DNA from: JBCBTD01 sp039818825
GTDB taxonomy: Bacteria; Pseudomonadota; Alphaproteobacteria; Geminicoccales; Geminicoccaceae
Length of the DNA: 8,328 nt
Assembly: GCA_039818825.1 (NCBI GenBank)
Contig: JBCBTD010000110.1
Location: 1-8,328 of the forward strand
Reading direction: 5' to 3'
The notes beneath the pieces were generated by a model, which had not been told where the DNA came from, made no database searches, and saw nothing but the letters and a program-made list of their open reading frames with translations. A program made the position numbers and the translations under genes. Below are positions 1-6,155 of this stretch, in pieces. The first letter of the stretch is position 1; each line of letters begins with the position of its first letter.

Positions 1-1
1 G

Positions 2-700
2 GTCTCCGCTGCCTACGGAGCGGCGGTCTCGTGCGTCACCAAGGACGAGGCCGAGCGCGGGGTTCTGCTCGTCGACTGCGGGGCGCGGACGACCTCGCTG
101 GCGGTGTTCCACGCCGGTCGACTGCAGTTCGTGAGTGCGATCAACGGCGGCGCCGACCATCTGACCCAGGAGCTGGCCACGAAGCTGGGCGTTGCCCATG
201 CTGCCGCCGAGCGGATCAAGACTTTGCGGGTGTCGGTCGGTTGGCCGTCCTACGACGCGCTCGATTTCGTGGAGGTCTCCCCGCTCGGCGCGGTTTCGGC
301 GACCGACACGGTCGAGCTGCCGCGCGGCCAGCTCAGCGAAATCCTGCGCCCGCTCGCCGAAGCGATGCTCGCCCGGGTCGCCGACGAGCTGGACCGCGCG
401 CCCGTCGCTGCGCGCGATGCTGCGCGGCGCGGGATCGTATTGACGGGCGGCGGCGCCCAACAGGATGGCTTGGTCGAACTCGCCACCGACGTGCTCGGCG
501 TCGGTACGCGGCTTGGTCGTCCGGACGTGTTTGCCGGTTGGGCCGACCCCCAACACGCCGCCGCCAGCGGCGGTCTGGCGTTGGTCGCCGGTGACGATGG
601 CGGTGTCGGCTACGTCGCCCGCCGCGCGGCCCGAATCGGTGTCGAAAAACCCATCGAGCGTCTCGGCCAATGGCTCCGCGAGAGCCTGGGCGTGGCGTGA
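2..700 (+). CDS. ftsA: Cell division protein FtsA, C-terminal part (5' end outside window)
   Basis: The reading frame is open from base 2 and ends at TGA 698-700, giving 232 residues of an actin-like protein whose N-terminus lies upstream. FtsA tethers FtsZ to the inner membrane at the division site and helps recruit the divisome. Visible landmarks, numbered from the first residue in the window, are the phosphate-2 strand VLLVDCGARTTSLAVF (21-36), the stretch INGGADHLT, and the adenosine motif IVLTGGGAQQDGL. The protein ends in an amphipathic helix, ERLGQWLRESLGVA, which is the typical membrane-targeting end of FtsA. An oddity is GARTT in the phosphate-2 loop, where the family usually has G-[GA]-G-T-T. 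It is followed 59 bases later by ftsZ, the standard order, so co-transcription is likely. The identification is secure; only the missing N-terminus limits the description. Confidence 0.95.
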   Translation, partial: VSAAYGAAVSCVTKDEAERGVLLVDCGARTTSLAVFHAGRLQFVSAINGGADHLTQELATKLGVAHAAAERIKTLRVSVGWPSYDALDFVEVSPLGAVSATDTVELPRGQLSEILRPLAEAMLARVADELDRAPVAARDAARRGIVLTGGGAQQDGLVELATDVLGVGTRLGRPDVFAGWADPQHAAASGGLALVAGDDGGVGYVARRAARIGVEKPIERLGQWLRESLGVA

Positions 701-702
701 GG

Positions 703-720
703 GGCCCCGCGGGTGGGGCC
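703..720 (+). other. GC-rich stem-loop between ftsA and ftsZ
   Basis: GGCCCC (703-708) pairs perfectly with GGGGCC (715-720) around a six-base loop, just after the ftsA stop. No T-run follows, so it is not a standard intrinsic terminator. It could be an RNA processing or stability element between the two genes, or simply a product of high GC content. The pairing is seen; any function is inferred. Confidence 0.35.
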
Positions 721-746
721 TGAGATGTTGGAGTTCAATGGGGTGT

Positions 747-757
747 GGAGGAGGAGA
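747..757 (+). promoter_or_regulatory. Strong ribosome binding site of ftsZ
   Basis: A purine run of repeated GGAG units lies immediately before ATG 760. It decides the start: the in-frame GTG at 745 lies upstream of this signal and is not expected to be used. Confidence 0.8.
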
Positions 758-759
758 GC

Positions 760-2181
760 ATGTCCCTGACTTTGGGTGTTGCAACGAACCACGAGTTGAA
801 GCCGAAGATCTCGGTCATCGGGGTCGGCGGTGCCGGCGGCAACGCCGTGACGAACATGATCGCGTCGCATCTGGAGGGTGTGGAATTCATCGTCGCGAAC
901 ACCGACGCCCAGGCGTTGGAGAGCGCGCTCACGGAGCGGCGGATCCAGCTCGGGACGATGATCACCCACGGCCTCGGCGCCGGCGCCCGTCCGGAGGTGG
1001 GCCGCGCCTCGGCCGAGGAGGAGCTGGACCAAATCCTGCAGGAGGTCCAGGGCAGCCACATGGTCTTCATCACCGCCGGAATGGGCGGCGGCACCGGCAC
1101 TGGTGCCGCGCCGGTGATTGCGCGGGCCGTTCGCGAAGCGGGCATCTTGACCGTCGGCGTCGTGACCAAGCCCTTCGCCTTCGAGGGTGCGCATCGGATG
1201 CGCATCGCCGAAGCGGGCCTGGAAGACCTCCAGCAGTACGTCGACACGTTGATCGTCATTCCCAACCAGAACCTGTTCCGGGTGGCCAACGAGCGGACGA
1301 CCCTGCGGGATGCGTTCACGCTCGCCGATCAGGTGCTGCACATGGGCGTGCGCGGCGTCACCGACCTGATCGTGATGCCGGGCCTGATCAACCTCGACTT
1401 CGCCGACATCCGCACCGTCATGGCCGAGATGGGCAAGGCGATGATGGGCACCGGAGAAGCCGAGGGCGATCGTCGCGCGATCGAGGCGGCCGAGGCGGCG
1501 ATCTCCAACCCGTTGCTCGACGAGGTGTCGATGCGCGGCGCCCAGGGCGTCCTCATCAACATCACTGGCGGCATGGACATGACCCTGTTCGAGGTGGACG
1601 CCGCCGCCAATCGTATCCGCGAAGAGGTCGACCAGGACGCCAACATCATCTTCGGTTCGACCTTCGACGAGACGATGGAAGGCCGGATGCGCGTGTCGGT
1701 GGTCGCCACCGGGATCGAGGGTAGCGGCCGCGGGCTCGATGCGATCGAGGGTCACCAGTCGGTCGAAGCCGAAGCGCCACGTGCCGAGCCGACGTCCCCG
1801 CTTTCCAGCCTGCGTTTCCGTGCCGAGACCCATCGCGTGCAACCGATGCCGCATCCGGGAGGCGCCTCCGGGCGACGCGAACCCGTTCGCCACCGCGTGA
1901 TCGACCCGGAGGCCGACGGTGATCGCGCCGCGGGCGGCGACGAACGTGGTGGTTTCGTCGCGCCGGCAGCGGCGGAAGCGGCACATGCCGAGGACGGCGG
2001 GTCGCGTTCGATCTTCCGGCGGATGGCCCAGGGGTTGTACGGCAAGCGGCCGGAGCACGAGCTTCCCGCCAAAGAGGGGCGCTCACCGAAGCCGGCGGGC
2101 GACGGTCCGCGTGTGACAGCGGAGCCGTCTGGCGAGGGCGAACTGCCACCGTTCCTTCGCCGTGAGAAAACAGAGGCTTGA
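760..2181 (+). CDS. ftsZ: Cell division protein FtsZ
   Basis: This encodes 473 residues of the bacterial tubulin homologue that polymerises with GTP into the Z-ring at midcell. The N-terminal GTPase domain shows VIGVGGAGGNAV (19-30), ANTDAQ (46-51) and the tubulin signature GGGTGTG (109-115). The T7 synergy loop NLDFADIRTV (211-220) carries the Asp residues that complete GTP hydrolysis in the neighbouring subunit. The globular core ends near residue 320. A linker of about 140 residues rich in charge, Pro and Gly follows. It contains a short conserved-looking block, RSIFRRMAQG (416-425), and leads to the C-terminal peptide ELPPFLRR (461-468), which in this family binds FtsA and other partners. 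Start ATG 760 is chosen for the strong GGAG-rich site just upstream. It lies between ftsA and lpxC on the same strand, as in many Alphaproteobacteria. Confidence 0.98.
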   Translation: MSLTLGVATNHELKPKISVIGVGGAGGNAVTNMIASHLEGVEFIVANTDAQALESALTERRIQLGTMITHGLGAGARPEVGRASAEEELDQILQEVQGSHMVFITAGMGGGTGTGAAPVIARAVREAGILTVGVVTKPFAFEGAHRMRIAEAGLEDLQQYVDTLIVIPNQNLFRVANERTTLRDAFTLADQVLHMGVRGVTDLIVMPGLINLDFADIRTVMAEMGKAMMGTGEAEGDRRAIEAAEAAISNPLLDEVSMRGAQGVLINITGGMDMTLFEVDAAANRIREEVDQDANIIFGSTFDETMEGRMRVSVVATGIEGSGRGLDAIEGHQSVEAEAPRAEPTSPLSSLRFRAETHRVQPMPHPGGASGRREPVRHRVIDPEADGDRAAGGDERGGFVAPAAAEAAHAEDGGSRSIFRRMAQGLYGKRPEHELPAKEGRSPKPAGDGPRVTAEPSGEGELPPFLRREKTEA

Positions 2182-2187
2182 GGAGGG
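2181..2187 (+). promoter_or_regulatory. Orphan Shine-Dalgarno-like AGGAGGG after the ftsZ stop
   Basis: AGGAGGG begins at the last base of the ftsZ stop codon. No ATG, GTG or TTG lies at a normal distance downstream; only CTG (2188, 2191) and ACG codons are near. The frame of those codons is open and joins lpxC. It may be a leftover from an earlier gene start or part of the leader structure. The sequence is seen; a role is uncertain. Confidence 0.3.
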
Positions 2188-2194
2188 CTGCTGA

Positions 2195-2254
2195 CGACGA
2201 GCTTCAAGTCGATTTCGTCAAAAACCGTCACAAACAGTGATTTGAAGCTCGTCG
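2195..2254 (+). repeat. Long perfect inverted repeat in the ftsZ-lpxC spacer
   Basis: The 13-base arm CGACGAGCTTCAA (2195-2207) is the exact reverse complement of 2242-2254. Four further inner pairs, two of them G-T, extend the stem to about 17 pairs. Inside the loop a smaller hairpin, TCAC-AAACA-GTGA, is also possible (2228-2240). No T-run follows the right arm, so a classical terminator is unlikely. In RNA it would be a very stable hairpin separating the ftsZ and lpxC messages. In DNA it could be a dyad operator. The pairing is directly visible; the function is inferred. Confidence 0.7.
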
Positions 2255-2265
2255 GTTCGGTCAGT

Positions 2266-2301
2266 ACGACCTTCGTTAACGTTCGCAAACGCGAAGGTCG
2301 T
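2266..2301 (+). repeat. Second inverted repeat in the lpxC leader, with alternative pairing to the RBS
   Basis: ACGACCTTCG (2266-2275) is exactly complementary to CGAAGGTCGT (2292-2301), a 10-pair stem with a 16-base loop. The core CCTTCG (2270-2275) can also pair with a second copy of CGAAGG at 2309-2314, which includes most of the lpxC ribosome binding site. A short hairpin, GTCGT-TTC-ACGAC (2297-2309), competes as well. These exclusive pairings resemble a translational switch. The complementarity is seen; regulation is inferred. Confidence 0.6.
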
Positions 2302-2310
2302 TTCACGACG

Positions 2311-2315
2311 AAGGG
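2311..2315 (+). promoter_or_regulatory. Ribosome binding site of lpxC
   Basis: AAGGG lies seven bases before ATG 2323 and supports that start over the in-frame TTG at 2242, which has no such signal. It overlaps the second CGAAGG copy that the leader arm at 2270-2275 could mask. Confidence 0.65.
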
Positions 2316-2322
2316 TTGCCGA

Positions 2323-3270
2323 ATGAGTGCTGCCGCTGACCACCGCGAGCCCGAGTCCAGCCAGCGCACGTTGCGTTCGGCGATCGGCTGCGTCGGCATC
2401 GGCATCCACACCGGTGCACGGGCAACGTTGACCATGCGCCCCGCTGCTGAAGGCCGTGGCATCGTCTTCGTTCGCGAGGACTTGCCGGGCACGGCGCCGA
2501 TCCCGGCGCGGGCGGCGTTCGTCGCCGACACCACCCGCTGCACCCAGCTTCAGGGACCCGACGGGGTCACGGTCAACACCGTGGAGCACGTCCTGGCGGC
2601 GTTGGCGGCGTGGGGCGTGGACAATGTCGAGATCGCGCTGGACGGCCCCGAGGTTCCGGCGCTCGATGGCAGCGCCGAACCGTTCGTGTTCCTCGTCGGT
2701 TGCGCCGGCGTCGAACTCCAGGACGCGGTTCGCCCGGTGTTGGAGGTGCTGAAGCCGGTCCGGGTGGAGCACGGTGGTCGCTCGGCCGCATTGCTGCCCA
2801 ACGACGACGACGGTCTCCACGTCGACATGACGATCGATTTCGACCACCCGATCGTCGGCCGGCAGGCGCTGGCGCTCGACGTCGACCTTGCGTCGTTCCG
2901 CCGTGAGCTCGCCCGGGCGCGCACCTTCGGCTTCGCCGAGGACGTCGACAGCCTTCGCGCGCGTGGTTTGGCCCGGGGTGGTTCGTTGGACAACGCGATC
3001 GTGGTCAGCCGGCACGGTGTGCTCAACCCTAGCGGGCTGCGCTGGCCCGACGAGTTCGTCCGGCACAAGGCCCTGGATGCGGTGGGCGATCTCTATCTCG
3101 CCGGATCGCTCAAAGCGCGGTTCGAGGGGCGTGGCAGCGGGCACATGCTCCATGCCCGTGTCGTGCGGGAACTGCTCGCCGACCCGTCCGCGTGGCGTAT
3201 CGTCGATGACGGCGACGCCGTCGAGCCGGCCATGGACGCGCCGTTCGCCGCTCAGCTCGGCGCCGACTGA
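2323..3270 (+). CDS. lpxC: UDP-3-O-acyl-N-acetylglucosamine deacetylase LpxC
   Basis: This encodes 315 residues, the usual size for LpxC, the cytoplasmic zinc enzyme that removes acetate from UDP-3-O-acyl-GlcNAc in the committed step of lipid A synthesis. Visible motifs are IGIHTG (26-31), NTVEHVLAALAAWGVDN (85-101) with E88 and zinc ligand H89, PALDGSAEPFV (112-122), and FVRHKALDAVGDLYL (245-259) with H248, K249 and D252. GHMLHA (273-278) has the catalytic-site His H274. Start ATG 2323 follows AAGGG at a good distance. The frame stays open upstream to 2188, so a longer form from TTG 2242 cannot be excluded but lacks a ribosome site. It sits downstream of ftsZ behind a structured leader. LpxC amount is tightly controlled in other bacteria, so translational control at this leader would be plausible, though unproven. 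A divisome-lipid A gene order like this is typical of Alphaproteobacteria. Confidence 0.97.
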   Translation: MSAAADHREPESSQRTLRSAIGCVGIGIHTGARATLTMRPAAEGRGIVFVREDLPGTAPIPARAAFVADTTRCTQLQGPDGVTVNTVEHVLAALAAWGVDNVEIALDGPEVPALDGSAEPFVFLVGCAGVELQDAVRPVLEVLKPVRVEHGGRSAALLPNDDDGLHVDMTIDFDHPIVGRQALALDVDLASFRRELARARTFGFAEDVDSLRARGLARGGSLDNAIVVSRHGVLNPSGLRWPDEFVRHKALDAVGDLYLAGSLKARFEGRGSGHMLHARVVRELLADPSAWRIVDDGDAVEPAMDAPFAAQLGAD

Positions 3271-3320
3271 CGACGTTCCAGGCCCCGCTGCGCCGGCGGC
3301 TCGGAGTACGTGGCCAACGG

Positions 3321-4100
3321 CTAGCCTGCCTGCGCGGCGGCGAACCAGCCGAGCCCCTCGACCGTCCCTGCTTCCGGGCGGTACTCACAGCCGACCCAAC
3401 CGTCGTAGCCCAAGCGGTCGAGCAGCGCGAACAAATAGGGGTAGTTGATCTCGCCGAGACTAGGCTCGTGGCGTTCGGGCACGCCGGCGATCTGCACGTG
3501 AGCGACGCGCGGCAAGAGTGCGGCGGTTCGCTTTGCCAAATCGCCCTCGCTGATCTGGCAGTGGTAGAGGTCGAGCTGCAGGTGAGCGTTGGGCCTGGCG
3601 ACGTCATCAAGATGGGCGATCGCCTCGGTCGTGGTGCGGAGGAAGAACCCCGGCATGTCGCGTGCGTTGATCGGCTCGATGCAGATCGAGCGTCCCCGCG
3701 CCGCGGCCCGGTCGGCGGCCAGTGTCAGGTTCCGGCGGTAGGTCGCCGTGGCGGCTTCGGCGGGGGCGTTCCCAGGGATGCCGGCCATGACGTGCAACAG
3801 CGGGCAGTCGAGGGCGTCGGCGTAGTCGAGCGCTTGGGTGACGCTCGCCTCGAACTCGGCCTCGCGCCCGGGCAGCGACGCCAGACCGCGCTCGCCACCG
3901 TCCCAGTTGCCGGGCGCCAGGTTGAACAGCGCTTGGTGCACACCGGCCGCCTCGCGCCACTTCGCCACGATCTCGGGCGGATGATCGTAGGGGAACAGGA
4001 ACTCGACGGCGGTGAAGCCGGCATCGGCCGCCGCTTGGAAGCGGTCGAGGAACGGATGCTCGGTGAACATCATCGACAGATTGGCGGCGAAACGCGGCAT
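3321..4100 (-). CDS. hyi: Hydroxypyruvate isomerase-like TIM-barrel protein
   Basis: This encodes 259 residues of the xylose isomerase-like/AP endonuclease 2 TIM-barrel fold, the usual length for hydroxypyruvate isomerase, which interconverts hydroxypyruvate and tartronate semialdehyde in glyoxylate/glycerate metabolism. The N-terminus MPRFAANLSMMFTEHPFLDR and VEFLFPYDHP (32-41) are characteristic. Likely active-site acids and ligands are E142 in CIEPIN, D177 in QLDLYHCQ, H201/Q203 in HVQIAG, E217 in GEINYPY and E239 in GCEYRP. E142 and E239 correspond to the two catalytic Glu residues reported for E. coli Hyi. Start ATG at 4100 follows AGGGAG about ten bases upstream; the frame extends further upstream, but the family N-terminus fits here. 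It lies 68 bases downstream of the DUF3253 gene on the same strand and converges on lpxC. The true substrate could be another small sugar acid, since this family is broad. Confidence 0.88.
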   Translation of the reverse strand: MPRFAANLSMMFTEHPFLDRFQAAADAGFTAVEFLFPYDHPPEIVAKWREAAGVHQALFNLAPGNWDGGERGLASLPGREAEFEASVTQALDYADALDCPLLHVMAGIPGNAPAEAATATYRRNLTLAADRAAARGRSICIEPINARDMPGFFLRTTTEAIAHLDDVARPNAHLQLDLYHCQISEGDLAKRTAALLPRVAHVQIAGVPERHEPSLGEINYPYLFALLDRLGYDGWVGCEYRPEAGTVEGLGWFAAAQAG

Positions 4101-4168
4101 GGTCGTCGGTCTCCCTGATCGGCTTTGCCGGCAGAGCATCACGAAGCGGAGCGCCCCACAAGCCCGCG

Positions 4169-4420
4169 TCAGCCGCGAACTGGCAGGCCCAGGCGAACGG
4201 GTCCGCGGGCGTGGCGTCGATCGATCGGCTGCCCGCCCTGGCTCACGACCAACCAGCCCCGGTCGGCAAGGTCTGCTGCGACGGCCCTGATCGCCGGCAT
4301 CAACGGCCGCCAATCGTCGGGCGCCAGGCGGCGGGCGACCTCCGAGGGGCAGGCCGTTCGCCCCTCGCCCCGCTCGTCGATCAGCGCCATGATGGCCTCG
4401 GTGATCGTCGGCTCGTCCAT
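4169..4420 (-). CDS. DUF3253 small protein
   Basis: This encodes 83 residues that I recognise as a DUF3253 domain, a small helix-rich protein of unknown function. The diagnostic core is TACPSEVARRLAPDDWRPLM (22-41), followed by a helix IRAVAADLADRGWLVVSQGG and the tail RHARGPVRLGLP. The arrangement looks like a small winged-helix fold, but this is inferred from the helix-helix-strand pattern only. Start ATG 4420 is the first Met giving a complete domain; its ribosome site is weak (GCGAG adjacent to the start). It is followed by hyi on the same strand and faces the GST gene across 45 bases, so its promoter must lie in or near the GST start. A long open frame continues upstream through the genes opposite and is only a GC-driven artefact. 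Confidence 0.8.
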   Translation of the reverse strand: MDEPTITEAIMALIDERGEGRTACPSEVARRLAPDDWRPLMPAIRAVAADLADRGWLVVSQGGQPIDRRHARGPVRLGLPVRG

Positions 4421-4465
4421 CTCGCGAAGATGGGGCGGCGCGCCACTGCGACGAGGGTTTCCCGC

Positions 4466-5152
4466 ATGTTCGTCCTCTACGACCTCGCCGCCAGGGACGG
4501 GCGGCGCTTCAGTCCGACCTGCTGGCGCGTGAAGCTGGCATTGGCGCACAAGGGCCTCGCGTTCGAGACCGTGCCGACCGCGTTCACGGCCATCTCCAGC
4601 ATCCATGGCTTCTCGAAGACGGTGCCGATCGTCGAGCACGATGGCCGGTGGCTCAACGAGAGCAGCGCCATCGCCCACGATCTGGACGACCGCTTTCCCG
4701 ACCGGCCGACGCTCTTCGGTGGGGCGGAAGGTCGGGCACTCAGCGCCTTCGTCGAGAGCTGGGTCGAGGCCACGCTCCACGCCCAGCTCGTCTCGTTCGT
4801 CGTCAAGGACATCCACGACCACCTGCTCGACGAGGACCGGGACTACTTCCGCCAGAGCCGCGAGCAGCGCTTCGGCAAGAGCCTCGAAGCGGTGGTCGCC
4901 GACCGCGAGGCACGGCTGGGCGCCTTCCAGCAGAGCCTGGCCCCGTTGCGTCTTCTGCTGGCGCGCCAACCGTTCCTCGGCGGTACGGTGCCGCTCTATG
5001 CCGATTACGTCGTCCTCGGCGCCTTCCAGTGGGCGCGGTCGGTCAGTCCGTTCAAGACCCTGGCTGACGACGATCCGGTCCGCGTCTATCTGGAGCGGCT
5101 GATGGACCTCCATGGCGGCTTGGCCCGTGAGGCCGTCGGCTATCCGTTGTAG
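4466..5152 (+). CDS. Glutathione S-transferase family protein (LigE/beta-etherase-like)
   Basis: This encodes 228 residues with an N-terminal thioredoxin-like GST domain and a helical C-terminal domain. MFVLYDLAARDGRRFSPTCW (1-20) matches the LigE-type group, with S16 in the FSPxxW position as the probable glutathione-activating residue. KTVPIV (51-56) carries the cis-Pro P54, and NESSAIA (64-70) gives the Glu-Ser pair that binds the glutathione gamma-glutamyl end. DRFPDRPTLFGG (75-86) is the usual linker. Some relatives cleave beta-aryl ether bonds of lignin fragments, but most members have no known substrate, so I make no substrate claim. Start ATG 4466 follows GAGGG nine bases upstream; the frame is open further upstream without family similarity. 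The cyclase gene starts 21 bases after its stop, suggesting a shared transcript. Confidence 0.85.
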   Translation: MFVLYDLAARDGRRFSPTCWRVKLALAHKGLAFETVPTAFTAISSIHGFSKTVPIVEHDGRWLNESSAIAHDLDDRFPDRPTLFGGAEGRALSAFVESWVEATLHAQLVSFVVKDIHDHLLDEDRDYFRQSREQRFGKSLEAVVADREARLGAFQQSLAPLRLLLARQPFLGGTVPLYADYVVLGAFQWARSVSPFKTLADDDPVRVYLERLMDLHGGLAREAVGYPL

Positions 5153-5173
5153 CGGCACGAGGGACGGCCAGCG

Positions 5174-6091
5174 GTGACCAGCGACGTCGAGCGCAAGCTG
5201 ACCACCATTCTGATCGCCGACGTGGCCGGGTCGAGCCGGCACCTCGCCGCCGCCGAGACCGCGGCGACCCTCGCCATGCGCCGCGGGCGCGAGGTGCTGC
5301 AGGGGCTGATCCAGCGGCATCGGGGGCGGATCGCCAACACCGCGGGCGACGGCCTCGTCGCCGATTTCCCCTCGGTGGTCGAGGCGGTCGCGTGCGCCGC
5401 CGAAGCGCAGCGCGAGCTGGTCGGCCTGGAGGCGGCGCCGGGTGATCCGATCCGCTACCGCATCGGCATCCACGTCGGCGACGTCATCGTCGAGCGCGGC
5501 GACCTGCTGGGGGAGGCGGTCAACTTGGCGGCGCGGCTGCAGGCGATGGCCGAGCCCGGCGGCGTCCTGGTCTCGCGCCCGGTCTACGACCACGTCGCCA
5601 CCAAGCTGCAGGTCGGCTTCGAGACCCTGGGGCTGCAGCACCCGCCAGGTTTCGACCACGACGTCGAGGTGTTTCGCCTCGATCTCGGCGGCGGCCCAGC
5701 CAAGCGGCCGGCGCGGCGGCCGCAGCCCGCCCGGCCGCGGGCCCAGAGCATGGAGCCGGAGCGCTTGGCGCCGCCGCCGCTCTCCGCTTGGCGCGGGCCG
5801 CGGGGGCTGTTGTTCGCGTCCCTGGCCCTGGCGGCGACCAACGTCGTCACCGGCGACGCGCCCTGGGCGCAGTTCCCGATCATCATCATGCTGACCGTCT
5901 ACGGCATGTGGGTGGCGCCGCGGGTAGTGCCGTCCTGGGTCGGCCGGACCTTCGGCCGGCTGGGTGCCCTGGCGCTCGGTCTCCTCGCCATGAACCTGGC
6001 GACCTGGCACGGGGACTTCTGGGCCGCCTGGCCGATCGGGCTCCTGGCCGCCGCCTTCGCCGCCACGCGGTTGACCCGTCGTCGAGGCTGA
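5174..6091 (+). CDS. Class III adenylate/guanylate cyclase with C-terminal membrane domain
   Basis: This encodes 305 residues starting at GTG 5174 behind GAGGGA, 21 bases after the GST stop. Residues 5-170 form a class III cyclase homology domain, which makes cAMP or cGMP from a nucleoside triphosphate with two metal ions. Metal-binding residues are D16 (ILIADVAGSS) and D59 (NTAGDGLVADF). GEAVNLAARLQ (113-123) supplies transition-state N117 and R121. The Lys usually found before GD (as in KTTGDG) is replaced by N55, a variant known in alphaproteobacterial cyclases, so base preference is unclear. A basic Pro/Ala-rich linker (174-205) leads to four hydrophobic stretches near 211-229, 233-249, 263-279 and 283-298. 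They look like two copies of a two-helix unit with an N-x-x-(T)...GD..W...P pattern at the turn. Membrane segments C-terminal to the catalytic domain are uncommon. No sensor domain is recognisable otherwise. Confidence 0.88.
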   Translation: MTSDVERKLTTILIADVAGSSRHLAAAETAATLAMRRGREVLQGLIQRHRGRIANTAGDGLVADFPSVVEAVACAAEAQRELVGLEAAPGDPIRYRIGIHVGDVIVERGDLLGEAVNLAARLQAMAEPGGVLVSRPVYDHVATKLQVGFETLGLQHPPGFDHDVEVFRLDLGGGPAKRPARRPQPARPRAQSMEPERLAPPPLSAWRGPRGLLFASLALAATNVVTGDAPWAQFPIIIMLTVYGMWVAPRVVPSWVGRTFGRLGALALGLLAMNLATWHGDFWAAWPIGLLAAAFAATRLTRRRG

Positions 6092-6109
6092 GGTGCGCTC
6101 GTAACGCGC

Positions 6110-6155
6110 TGACGAAAAACGAAAAATGCCGGATCAGGGTTCGTTCGGCATTTCG
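6110..6155 (-). terminator. Rho-independent terminator of the minus-strand hypothetical gene
   Basis: Bases 6124-6131 (AAATGCCG) pair exactly with 6146-6153 (CGGCATTT) around a 14-base loop. Read on the minus strand, the stem is followed by a T-rich tail, TTTTTCGTTTTT. The TGA stop of the hypothetical gene (6134-6136) lies inside the loop, so gene end and terminator overlap. On the + strand the stem is followed by only TTTCGGGG-type sequence, so it would stop the cyclase transcript poorly. Confidence 0.65.

Noticed and set aside
610..2058. A 482-codon open frame opposite ftsZ
   Set aside because: It is the antisense shadow of a clearly identified FtsZ and has no recognisable domain.
2195..2254. 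Intrinsic terminator after ftsZ
   Set aside because: The stem is strong but no T-run follows its right arm, so I call it an inverted repeat only.
2352..2356. A GANTC (CcrM) methylation site near the start of lpxC
   Set aside because: A single GAGTC is expected by chance in a window of this size and is not in a promoter position.
4169..6010. A 613-codon open frame on the minus strand
   Set aside because: Only its last 83 codons show a family (DUF3253); the rest mirrors the GST and cyclase genes and is a high-GC artefact.
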